DNA from: Agelaius tricolor
Lineage: Eukaryota > Chordata > Aves > Passeriformes > Icteridae
Direction: 5' to 3'
DNA length: 64,000 bases
Assembly (NCBI GenBank): GCA_023055355.1
Contig: JALJCS010000001.1
Coordinates: 26,101,881 to 26,165,880, forward strand
Positions 30,555 through 42,800 of this stretch are shown here, one piece after another. The stretch's first letter is position 1; every line of letters begins with the position of its first letter. The position numbers and the translations under genes are program-made. The notes under the pieces were generated by a model. It had not been told where the DNA came from, did not search any database, and saw only the letters and a program-made list of their open reading frames with translations.

Positions 30555-33500
30555 AGGGCCAGTACAATCTTAGGGACTTTAGCAGCATGGTAAGGCAGAT
30601 GTAACTCAGCAAAGCACTGCCCACCAGTCTGACAGTGCCACCATCCCAAGGATTCACCAGTGGCTGTCTTTGGTCTCCCTATATCCTCCCTGGCCAGCTT
30701 TAGAAGGGATCTCCTCAGCTGTAAGACCCGGTCCCTGCTCCTGCAGGGAACCAAGTCAGTGCAAAACTGGTTTTGAACTGGCACCACATTTAATTGGTTA
30801 CAGGGTTTCCAGGCTGGTTGAACTGTGCACAACCCAGCTGCACCAGTCTCTGGGGCTGCAGTGTGCAGATGTGTCCAGTTTGGGAATGGGATTATCAAAC
30901 ACAAGCAACAATGACATTTGTAAGGAAAATTCACCAAATTTAGAGCCACAAAAGTCGTTGTTGGTTACATGGATACTGATCTGTTGAGAAACAGATTTAA
31001 AAATTCCCTTTATTAGTTTAGTATTTAATATGGCAAGAGGTGGGAAGTTCTTCCCCAATTTCCATTCCAAGTTTATGCAGTCTCCACTATGCCAAAAGGA
31101 CAAACTCTTTTAGCACTGGAAAATGGATTCTAGAAACACTGCCCTGCATACTGGCTCATAGTCTTAGTCCTCCAAAATATTTTTAATTTCTCCTTGGGGA
31201 AGGACTTGCTTTCACTATGGCTAGCCTAAATTAATAAGTAGTTGCCAAAAGTTGCATTTCATTTTTGTTCATTCCAAAAATCTCTTCAGAAATGCTAGCT
31301 AAGTAACAAGTATCAATAGCCATTCCTTTTAATAAAAAAAAAACATTAAATTCCTTTTAAAAAAATCACAGACAAGATCACAAACATGGAGATTCTTTGG
31401 GTTAAAAAAATTGCAGGTGTTGGTGTGTCCACTTGTACCAGAAATAACAAACCTTTCAGGTTATAGCCACTGTGATTAATTTTAATGGCAGTAGACAAGA
31501 AACAGTGTACACAGAGCTCTGTGACATGCTGCTTTTTTTTTATATATACTCTGAGAGCCAAGACAAGCCCTTCATGTGTTAGCAGCTATTAATTAAGGCA
31601 ACAGTGTTTAAGCAGTGGGTTGAGGTAATTTTAAAACTGCTTAACCCTTTTCAGAACTGCTGAGCTTTAGAAAGCACACATATATATGTGTGTGTTCATG
31701 TTAATATGTAGAAGCATCTGCATGAATGGATTACATACATATGTATATACACACATTACCAATGCCTATGATTGTTCTTTTCTTTTTTTTTGTAGAGAAT
31801 ATTTAAAAAGCAGTTCAAATCCATAATTTGTAGAAGTGCTGTTGCCAATTTATATAATTAATATAAGACTGTTTGTTGACATTTATTTTGTCATTAAATC
31901 AAACTTAAAGGTTATTTTGAATTGCAAATTTTGCTGGCATTATTTTGCTTTCATGGTCACAATTAGATACTTGTAATGCTTCCAGTGCTAAAAACCCTGC
32001 AACTTCAAACCCTCAACATTCACACCATGGCCTCAGAACCAGCATTTGTATGTTTTGCTCCTCTTTAAGCATCTGATGAGATTTTGCTACATTTCCTACT
32101 GCATCTCAGCACCGTTTCTGCCCCACAGTAGTTTTTCATGTGGAACAAGTGGGTTTAGAGGCCTAAGTGTTAAAAGTACTGGCCAGAACTACATTGTGAT
32201 TAAACAAACAATGCCACTTGCCTCAAAAATAATTTCTATGTTTTACACAAGTAAATTAGCCTGAATTTTCAAACAAATGCAGAGGAACTGGAAATCTAGG
32301 AACATTCTCAAGTAATCCAAACCAAAATGCACACAACATGTAATTGTCAATAAACTCCCAGTGCCTTGCATTATAACATTCAACTGTATCAGGTCACAGG
32401 TAACATCATCAGTCTCCAAGACAGTACATTTGCTCACTTTCAGTACTGGAGGATGGGGGAAGTTTTTAGAAAACAACAGAAACTTTCTTAAAATAGAAAA
32501 CCTTCACATTTCACTGAGAAAATCAGAAGGAAGAAAACCAAACAATGTAGCAGCACTGCAGCAGCTCCTCCCTGACACAAGTAAACATCCTTCTCAAGAT
32601 TCAATGCTGTGAAGATTGCCCTAAAAGAACTAGTATTATCTTAACAACCACTTTTCAAAAACATTCGAATCTTCTATGACTCAGTTAAAAATAGCCAATC
32701 GTCTTGTGGCAGTGCTTCATCTGACCATGGAAAGGCATAAATCTGAAAAATGAGGGCTCCAAACCAGGCAGCAGAAAAATGTGCTACACAAAATGAAAAC
32801 TTTCAAGAACAGGATGTGTAGTGCCCCTACTAGCTGCCACCAGGTACTGGATGTTATGCTACACAAGGCAGTTGCTGGATTCCAGGTGGGAAAGTTGGAG
32901 GTCAAACCTGTGGTGGCCATCAGCCCAAGAGACTCTGATCTCTGCTGATCAAGGCAGAACATCAACAACTTCTTTGCTCTTTTAGCATCCCTTGATAGAA
33001 TCATTTAATCAACTTTTTGACTTGTAGTTGTTAGCAACAGGAGCATGAGCTGCCACTCCCTCCCCAGAGCTACAGGGATATTTCAGGCAGTGGGCACAGT
33101 CCAAAAGCCAGCATGGTCCCACCAGCCCAACAGTGATCCTGCACACAGCACTTCTGGCCTCTCACACCACACACTGTACCTGCTTCCCCAATTCCCTACC
33201 CACAACTCCTACAAATAATAATGTAAAAAAGCATTTTGGTCAAGTATTGTTGTTACCAAGAAAGGTGCACTGTTCTGGTTACAGCAGAGCTCAGCACTGA
33301 CAAACGCCTTCCACACACTTGCTCCAGGCTCCTTCCTTCTAAAAGCAAGACAAAAGAAAGGTGAATGAGTATTTTCAGCTTTATGTACTTCACAGGGAAT
33401 TGCTCAGTGCCTCTGTACTAGAAAAACCCCTTGCAGCTCGGTAGTATGTTCAGTGACAGGCGCATGACAAATTTCCACTGGAAAAAAACTCCTGAACATG

Positions 33501-36500
33501 ACTGACAATAGTAAAGCCACAAATTACCGTAATTTTATGCCCCCTGCCGCTAGTGGTATAAAACATAGTTTTCAACCTTGTTTTTACTTGCTGAATTTAG
33601 ACAAATTCATAATGTTATTGATGACAGTGAGAAAGACACTCAAATGCAGAAATTGTATTCCTTGGCACAAACACAACTGGAGCACAATATTTTATATGTA
33701 CTATAGGGGATGAAAAATATGGTTGTCATTAAATACGCATATATAAAAAGATGGAAAACTAGAGAATTCAAAATCATTAATTTCACATTATCTAGATATT
33801 TATTTTCAGCTATCACACACTTGATCAAGGGGTTTTTCCTTCTCCCTGGAATGCTGAACTGTTAACCAGGTGCAGTACATGATATTACCAGTGCTCTCTC
33901 TTGCTGAACATTAATGTTTGAAATGTAGGCTGTGTCAATAGTATCACAAAGAAATGCAAAAACCCTGTTTAAGCAAAGTCTACAGATATATTGCTCCTAA
34001 TGGATTTTCCACTGAGCATAAGCTTTCTATCCTATTTCCAATTTTTACAGTGTAATTTTACTTACAAAGGATTCTGAGGGCCCTAGAACTGGACAATTGC
34101 TAGAGATGATCAAGCTTTGCAGTTAACTAACCCCACACCAAACTGTTCTGTCTACTAACTAAACTGATGGGAGGGAAATCCCAGGGAACTCTACAAGTAA
34201 CAAGGGCAATTGCATGATTGATTTTTGGTGTAGGCAGAAAGTTTTCCAGATTATGGCTCAGTAGCAGGCTCAGAAACTGGACACAGCTGCTTCAGTTACA
34301 ACCTCACCTGAGGCTGTAATTCCAGTATCAGGACACACAAAGAAATGGTGATGGGCCTAATGCTAGCCACAATCCTGTATCCAGACTCCTGTTCAGCACC
34401 ACCCTGAACTACACTAACACCACACACACTCTTACAGCTGCTTTTGGATTTGAGAAGCGAGAGCTTGAAGAGGCTGCTGCTGGAACAAACTTCATTTGGG
34501 AATTTCTGGCCTCTGATGATGCTCCTCTCCCTTCAGCTGTGGTTACAGGGCCAGTGCCATCCCAACTCCCCATGGGGGAAAGGCATGAGGGCCAGCTTGA
34601 CTCAGCAGCTCTGATCACTTCTTTGTGGCCTCCTCCTTCACTGAGCTGGGCTCAGCAGCCAACACACCCCTAGCAGCCCTTGCTGCTGCCACAGCAGCAC
34701 ACCTCTAGGAGAAGCAGCTGAAGAGGAGTCAGCAGGAGCCATGCAAAGGGCAAAGATCCATGGTGGTGAGTCATCAACCATGGCAGCTAACAAGCTTCAG
34801 GCTGCTCCTTCCCCTCATGGTCATTCACTCCCTATCCCAATCATTCCCAAATCCCAGGCCTAAGGCATCATGTTGAAACTGCTGGTTTTGTCTGTTGAGA
34901 CTCAGAAATGCCATCCTCCCCAGTTTCCCTGTACTTCCTATCCCTTCAGAGTTCTTCTGCACTGATCCAGTATTTTGACAAATATATCCCTAATATATTC
35001 CCAGCCCATCTCCCATAAATAAAAATCCAGCACCCAACAAAAGAGCCTTTCAGAGCTGCCTTTGACAGCCTTGAAGGAGGTTACCCACAACAACTCTGTC
35101 CTGTCCACACTCCCCTGCTTTCCCTCCAGCCCAAACTGCTTTCCACATGGTAAGTACACTCTCCACTCCTGCCCTCAAGACTCATCTCCAACTATCTACA
35201 ACCCTCCCAAAACTCCCTTTTCACATCTGCCCTGGTCTCATGGACTATGTGAAGAACAGCAGATACCAACTACTTGCAAAGCCAAGAATTAAATTTGCTG
35301 CTGGTTGTCAAGGCTCAAGGCCAGACACCGGGGTTTGCTGCTTCCTAAGCCCTGAGTTCAATGGCACTTGGAGCTGAGGGAAATAACTGTAAGAAACACA
35401 GAACTACAAAGAGGTTGGTAGCAATCACTCCAGACAACAGCAATTCCACAGATACAGTGCTTTATCTGTGTTCAAGAGTAATCACATGAGAAATTGTGAA
35501 GCATTAGCCAATTGCAATATAAAGGTTTAAGAGTATCAGAGAGAAACCTTGCATTAATAGTTTTATCTAAAAGTAGATCAACGTAGAACTCCCATCTATA
35601 GCAGGCACTGCATGAGACAGTTTCTATTATCTCATTTTCTTAATTACAGGAAACAGTAGAGAAAACTTAAACCTCAAACTTCCATATCTTATTTCCATAT
35701 CTAATGGGAAACCCGGCACTTTGTTCTTGGAGCTGAGGATCTGCACACTCAGGAAGATGCCCTCAGATTGAATTACAGTCTCAGCTGGAGCCACTAACTT
35801 AGAAGGATATTGGGTTTCCTCTGATTATTGATTCACAGCACTGGCAAACCACCAGAGGCTGCAGCCATTCTGGAAAGGAAATACTTTTTGGCAGTTAGTT
35901 TACACAGAAATTATGAGACTAATTTTAAGAAATGCAGAGAAATATCTGCTAAAAAAAGGCTATATTCAATTACAGTCTCAGCTTTTTTTTACATGCTTAC
36001 TTTTTTCACCTTTACAGTAAAAATAAACCAGTGCAGGAAAGTGGACATTCTTTCTAGATGCTGACAGATTTCTCACACTGAACAGTGAGACCTCCTGGTC
36101 ACATCTATCACTTCTGTCACTTTCTCCTCTGCTGTGTTCCTGGGGAGTCCAGAAACATTACACGTTCAAAGCAAAGCACTAAATCCAGTAGCACCCTGGT
36201 GAACACACTACCAGTCTATTCCTCTGTCAGTATGTGCACTCATGATCCTCCCTTCACAGTTATGATTCCCCCTTGTCATGTAAACTGCAGCTGGAATCCT
36301 GCTGACTCAGGCAATTCCATCTATAAAAGCCCTCTGACTCTCACTGCCAGAGTCACAACCCCTTCAGCTACCCCATTTTCAACAGGGGGAACATATTAAG
36401 GAAGCGTGAAGACAGCTACTAACCTACCAAGCTGCAATTCTTGCCATCAAAAAGGGTCTCAGGAGACAATGAGTTGAACAAAGTGTTTTAGTAGATAAGG

Positions 36501-38965
36501 ATAAAATCATAGCATGTAATTATCATGCTGCAAATGACTACATCGGTAGTTAACGAGGAAACTTTTCCTGTCTTGATCTCAAAAGCCCCAAAGCCCCTTG
36601 CTCCTGCCCATAATGTGTTAAGAGGCAAGCCCATAATGTGGTGCAGGGCACAGAAGTGAGATTAAGTCATGTCAATTCAGGCAGCAAGCTTTTCCCAGTC
36701 CTCTCAACCCCAATCAAGACACACAATTATGCAAACACATACACACTCCCACAATTTGCTTTCTACAGTAACATGTCAGGTCATGGCATGTCAGCAGGCT
36801 CTCTGCTTCCCACGGAGGCCTCTGGAAAGGCATGCTCCCATCTCACAGACACTGCACCTGGTCTGGATCTTGCACAGTCCCAGTTATCCACTAGCTGGTG
36901 GCAAATAATTCTATCTTGCTTTAAAGGGGTGCATGCTGTGGTCAGTGTGCCAGAGTGCGTTTGCTCTCAGGACCAGTAAATCACCGTGACAAGTTCACAA
37001 GGCTGCCATTCTGCATTTTCTCAGCCTACAGGTTTCTCTCTTTGAAGAGGAGGAAATAATGAAACCGCCTACTTATTTGGTAAAGAAATGCCAACCTTCT
37101 AAACTGCACTTTTCTTCATGCTTGAAATGGCTGAGTCTCAGCACAACGATGCACAAGAAATATTATCATTTCAAGCGTGCTCTTGAAGAGTCGGCACAAA
37201 TGCCGATTCTGCAAAACCCTCCCGGTATAACCTTGTTTCAGACCGAGATGATTGTGTCCCAGAGTGGCACAAATCCCTCATTGGCCCACATTTTAAAGAC
37301 AGGAGAGACTGCACTTCTGTGTGTAATCATCCCTTAACTGCACATGAAACATTTACTGGAACAGGAAATCCAAAAGTATTATCACACAACAGCAGCCCAT
37401 CCTTTGAATAATCTCCTTCTTCCTATCTCTGCCACAGAGATAGGCTGGGCTCCTGAGTCCAGGCTATTCCAATGGGATCCCAAATGGTCAGCATGTCCTT
37501 TAGCTCATTTCCCTGTCCCTGCTGCCATGAAACCCTGGTTCTGTTTGGTCTCATGTTCCTGCAGCGCCTCACTGATGGTTAATGGGCTCTGGAGCTGGCT
37601 TGCTCAGCCCATGACTTTCCATGAGGTCACTCAAAAGGCAATTCTGGAGCTGAAAACAATTTCACTAACACTCCTCAGTTACAGGCTATCAAATGTACTT
37701 ATTATCTTTGTAACTGCAGCAATTACAGGGCATGGTTCTGGCTGAGAGGCAAACCAGCTAGAAGAAAAATGGACAGATGTTAACTAGCACCAATCCTGCA
37801 TGGTCAGACCCCACCGTGGGCACTAGCAACACAGCCCTGCATCCGGCTGTGGCCCTGTGTGCTGCCCTCCTGGCTCTGAGGACAGCAATCTGCAAACATG
37901 ACCCCCTGGCATCACAACACCGACCACTGATAGGTGCAGTACCTGATCCACAGCCTCATGAGACTTCACCTCCTTGTCAAAAAGGGAGTTCAGATCTGCT
38001 GTTAACTTCCTCTGTGCTGACCTGGTGTTTGCTTCAAGTAATATTCTCTTCCTTAATCCATGTGTTAGCTCAGCTCCAGCTGCATCTGTGCCCATTTCCT
38101 CGAGTTACGCTCAGCTGTGACTCCACTTACAGGAACACGGCTACTGCTGTGAAATGGAGAGATTCATGAGATGACCTCTAAAAACGAGCTGTGGCACCAG
38201 AGAAAGGGTTGCCAACTAGTTGACACAGTCTTCAATTATGCTGCTATTACATTGAAACACATGTAATGTAGCTGCAGCTTTAGAAAAAAGAACCATCTCC
38301 ATTTGTGAAATGAAATAAACTGAGTCCTGCCTAGGCTTGCTTTCAGATAGGGCACACAACCATTAGGCTGTGAATGAAATTTCAAACGTTAATGCCTTAT
38401 CTTGACAAGGCAGGGACAAAGGGTGCGAGGCGGTTCGAGCCACGTAGCTGCCGTGTGTTGTCGAGTCGATGCTCGTGGAGTGATGAAGGTCACTGCAAAA
38501 CCACACCACCGAGGAGGCAGACACATTCATCCAGCTTGCCTGGAGAACAAAATTTACCACTCTCTTCCTTCCTGATCAGTGAAGCCTCATTTTTAAACTA
38601 CAGCAGGATTTTTCTGTGCATTTTGTTAGTATAATAATTAATTAAATTGGAAGTTTAACTTAAAAAAATTAAGTCTGAATTTCTTTCTTTGACCATATAA
38701 GTCTTGCAAAATTTTGCCAAAACATTCAACATACACATGAATTTTCAATTACCACAATATTGCCTATGTTGGAAAAACTAAGAAAGATATCTCAGTTAAG
38801 ATATGGCTGAAAATGAAAGATTAATAAACAAAGCTGAAATGCACAGAAACAATCTTTCATTTCATTAAAACCTGTTTGAGGTACTCAGCAGGCAACGTGC
38901 TCCATTTGCAATATCAACATGCACATTTGTGAGTTTCCATCATAATGCACAGAGATAACGGATGT
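30555..38965. other. ABCG8-LRPPRC intergenic DNA, central part
   Basis: About 8.4 kb with no convincing coding exon, RNA gene or recognised repeat family. Several 70-130 codon open frames between 36 and 38 kb have no family features and no splice context. Small alternating TA/CA tracts occur at 31679-31755. Confidence 0.6.
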
Positions 38966-39039
38966 ATTTTCTACCTAACATTTAATCTTTGTAACTTAGA
39001 CATGTCTAAGTTCCAAAGATTAAATATTAGGTAGAAAAT
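38966..39039. repeat. Near-perfect 74-bp palindrome (37-bp arms, no spacer)
   Basis: The left arm starts ATTTTCTACCTAA and runs to ACTTAGACA; the right arm is its reverse complement at 35 of 37 positions, with no loop bases. The mismatches fall at arm positions 14 and 27. It lies about 770 bp past the LRPPRC stop codon. Transcribed from either strand it would fold into one long hairpin. Confidence 0.96.
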
Positions 39040-39752
39040 GATCACACAACTCCAGGCTCTAAAATATCATCTCAGAGTAGCTGTTCTCCCACATTCCTTC
39101 AAATAAAGCATGTCCAACAGGTTCCCAGCAAGTAAAAACTGCTACCCCTGCAAAGAATAGGTACTGCTTTGTTTAAAGGACATGTTTGCATGGATATGGA
39201 GTTCTTGTATCCATAAAATTAACTGGACTAAGAGTTATGAAAAAGAAATTACTACAACACACAAGGCTAGTATAAAAGGTGAAAGTATTTTGTCTTTACA
39301 TATAATATCCAACACCTACCAAGACACTTAACACAAGAAAGTACAATTAAGAAAGTACAATTAAGAGAAAACTTAAAAAATTTGTTTATTTTCTGTGCAG
39401 ATACAGCTGAATCCTGAAGATGATGTTCTTCACCCTCATATTTTCACCCCAAAGTACAGTAACCAGGCAAAGAACAAGGACAAGACAGTCTCCTTCAGTT
39501 ACAGTTCTGTACCCCTCTAGCAACTTTCTTGATATACATATATCTGGCAAATCAACAGGGGGAAAAAGCCAGTTGAGTTTACAGAAGATCATACATCAAA
39601 ATGGAAATATCTCACACGGCTGCACCTTGATATTTCATTAGCAATTTTAACAGCATTTCCATTAATAAATGTTTCTATCAACTGCAGTTATGGAAAGTGA
39701 TATTAATCACAGATTTAAATTAAAAATTACACATAACATGCTTTTTAAAGTT
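39040..39752. other. Intergenic DNA downstream of LRPPRC
   Basis: AT-rich, with a 14-bp tandem duplication (AAGAAAGTACAATT) near 39337-39366. A second minus-strand AATAAA at 39385-39390 could serve a longer LRPPRC 3' end. Nothing else was recognised. Confidence 0.6.
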
Positions 39753-39758
39753 TTTATT
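39753..39758 (-). terminator. LRPPRC: Candidate LRPPRC poly(A) signal AATAAA
   Basis: Minus-strand AATAAA about 55 bp after the stop codon, which would give a very short 3' untranslated region. It sits in AT-rich context. Confidence 0.65.
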
Positions 39759-39810
39759 GAATGTAGTATTTAAACAATTTCATAAACAACTAAATCATAA
39801 AACTGTCTGC

Positions 39811-39867
39811 TCATGATGCTGCCGATCTTCTATTCCTCCATTTTTCCACATAGACCTTGAGAGGCTC
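39811..39867 (-). CDS. LRPPRC: LRPPRC last coding exon
   Basis: 57 nt including [21 protein letters not shown]. It has 18 residues, the same length as the human tail after EPP (ESFEFYAQQLRKLRENSS). Only a skeleton of residues is shared (E, K/E, Y, R, R, S). The acceptor is GTTTATAG. Confidence 0.85.
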   Translation of the reverse strand, partial: EPLKVYVEKWRNRRSAAS

Positions 39868-42800
39868 CTATAAACAGAGTGGAATAAACAAGTTCAACCT
39901 TGTTTCAGCTGAGAAGTTACTAATTCTGAACAAAGTCTTACATCCTGACAAAATCTATTATTCTCTGTCATGCAAAACTAGATCTGTACTGAAGTCTGTA
40001 TAATTAGGAGAAATACCAGAGAGAGTGAATAAAAGGAAAAGGAAAACCTTGCCAAAATGCATAATGAAGCTTCTATTACTAAATGCAATAATATAATCAA
40101 TTTCATTTTAAAATGAAAATACTTTTTAACTTCAATCTGCAATTGTGTCAAAAAAATTGAAACGTTTTTAAAGACCAAGCTGCATTAGAGAAAAAATGAA
40201 CAGGGAAATGAATCATCCCAGTGACTTTGAAAAAACACTCTTATTTTCACTAGCTACATATAAGAAACAGACATTCTATGTTTTAAATTTACAGTCCAAA
40301 CAAAAATTCAGATTATAAACTATGTAAAGCTGCAGAAAAAACGCACCATAATCATTGAAAGACTAAACTAAATATTTTGCGCCAAAATTTTCTCCAACTC
40401 TTTCCAAATTAAAAATCACATTTATCATGAAGCAATATAGAGAAACAGTATATAGCCAGTCTTTACCAAATTACAGAACTTTTTTTTAGAATATAAAAAG
40501 TGGTGAGAAAATTGCAATAAAAAGTTTGTTTAGAGCATGGAAAAGAGAATGTCTTCAAAATCTGCTTAGAAAAAATGGTACTGGTAAACTATTAGTCAAA
40601 GGAATGATGCAGAACTATTTGCAATTTTCACAGATTTAATATCATGCTGTTTGTCACCCTCAAGTAATATGTGTTTGCAGTTGCATAGGTATCTTGGCAG
40701 GGCAGCTAGAAGCAAAGCTGCAACAGAAAAATAATTCCTACAGTTCTAAAATTCCATCTTACTAGCTCAGCAACTTATACTAGACACAAAACACTAATTA
40801 ATGAAAACTAGAAGCCATTAATTGTTACTGAAGCACAATTTCTGCATGCCTTTTCAAGTCCAATTGCTCAGAAAAATGCCCCAAGGAGATTTGATAAAGG
40901 TACACCTGTAGATGAATCCCTGATAAGGAGGCAGTTTAAATATCATAAGCCCCAAGGGGTTTTATTTCCTCAAGTCAAATCCAATGCAAGATTACCACAG
41001 CTCCCACAACACCCAGGACTTCACATATTACCTCCTTTGAGGAATCTCTGCAGAGACCTAGTCCCTATGTAATTATTCATGCAATTTGTTTTATTAATAT
41101 TGAACATACACAAGTCTGCAGCTCTATTTTTTAATTAGGAAATACTCACAGGGGGTTCAGTGAAAGGGACAGGCTCTCCTACTTTCTTCAGAAAAGTTGC
41201 TAAAGATTTCAAAGTGATCTCGTGCAGCTCTACATTCTTCGCTTTTGCTTTCTCATACGTAGCCTTTACAGAAGCAACATCCCCATCCAATTCTGAGGAA
41301 AAAAATACAACCCAAAAAATCTCAATGGTTACTTGTTTCTCTTTCCACCTGTTTTCACTCATGCTTAACCATCAACTGCTGCTCAGACATTTGCTTGAGA
41401 AGCATTGGGATGAAACTGAAGCGACCCCTGACAGTTTCACTGCTGTCCCCAGGGTCCTAGAAGCAGTACAACAGCTCCTAGCACCTTGTAAACACCAAGG
41501 AAGCCATCACGTCCAGTTAAATTCATTCTGCTGCCCTGGAGGGAGAACACAAACACCTGCAGTATGGGAGCTGTCTCAGGTTTTACTTGTTCACATTTGG
41601 AAACATCATCTTCACAACCACAGGAGCTATAAAAGCAATGGTTCATAAAGGAAAAAAAAAGCTTTGTGCAGAAATGGATAGCCTGTGTCCCTTTCTCATG
41701 AGAAAGAGCTTCCCACTCACATCTGGCAAGTGGCTGAGCTCCTTTTTTAATGTGGGAGGCTACAGCAAAAACTGCATGAAATGACAGCTTAATGAAAGCA
41801 TAGAAATTGTTAACTTTCTACAACTTTAAAATAGATTTATTGTATGGGAAACACCAACAAAAAGAGCTAATACTTAGATTGATTTAATGGACCACACAAT
41901 CGTGATTTTACATATTTCTTTTTTCTAAAAGATATACAGCAAAGGATAGTGCATCTCACCAGACTGAAGGAAAGCTAGCTCTGGCAGGGGATCTCATCTC
42001 AGGACAAGGACAGGAGTAAAGGTCCTTTTATGTGTTCCATCATGGATGCCTGACAGATGATCAAGCTTCTTTCAGCTGTGATCTATGTTCTACTATATCT
42101 TTGCTAAACACAAACAATTATAATTTTATTTGCCCATTTTTTTGTTAATTAGGAACAGTTACCAATTGTGGTAATAACAATCCTCTGCCATGTTTCATAG
42201 CCTTTTCTAATTAAAAATAACAATGGCCTGAAAGGAGAAAAGTTTTGAGTGAAGAAATTAATGTTAATACAGGGTTGGATTTGGTGCAAAACAAGAAAGC
42301 ATGTTTGAAAGTTTACTACTAACTTTAAAATTAAAAAAACCCACCAACTTTGATTTTAAAGATCTTATTTCTACCTCTCATGGCTAGAGCACAATCTAAG
42401 CCTTCTCATTTTCAGTTGTGCTAAATATTTTGCTGATGATTCTTTTAATGGTCAAATGATCAAAGTCTCACACAGGTAAGATGCTTGCACAGAATGACCT
42501 GGGAACAGCTTTTAAAACTCTTCATGCTGGTACTGAGTGTCTCCTCTAGAACCTGCTAGGAGCCAGGTACATCTCTGCCTGAAGAGAGTACAGCCAGCAT
42601 CTGTTCATACAGAGTGTAGCTTCACTGTTCAATACACTCTCACCACTGTTGTAGGTATAGCAGGGCAAGTGATAGATTCTCTGCAATCTCTTTATGAAAC
42701 TGCTATACCATCATGCAGTTAGGAAGGATAGTGAAAAGCTTAGCTTACTTACAGAATTTTTACTAAAGTAAAAGCAGCAAAACACTAATGGCAGCATAAA

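Noticed and set aside
36085..38169. Cluster of 80-130 codon open frames in the intergenic region
   Set aside because: No conserved motif, no consistent exon phases and no Kozak or splice pattern; length is within chance for this composition.
38405..38485. Possible tRNA gene near the GGTTCGAGCC motif
   Set aside because: No A-box at the right distance, and no acceptor, D or anticodon stem could be paired by eye.
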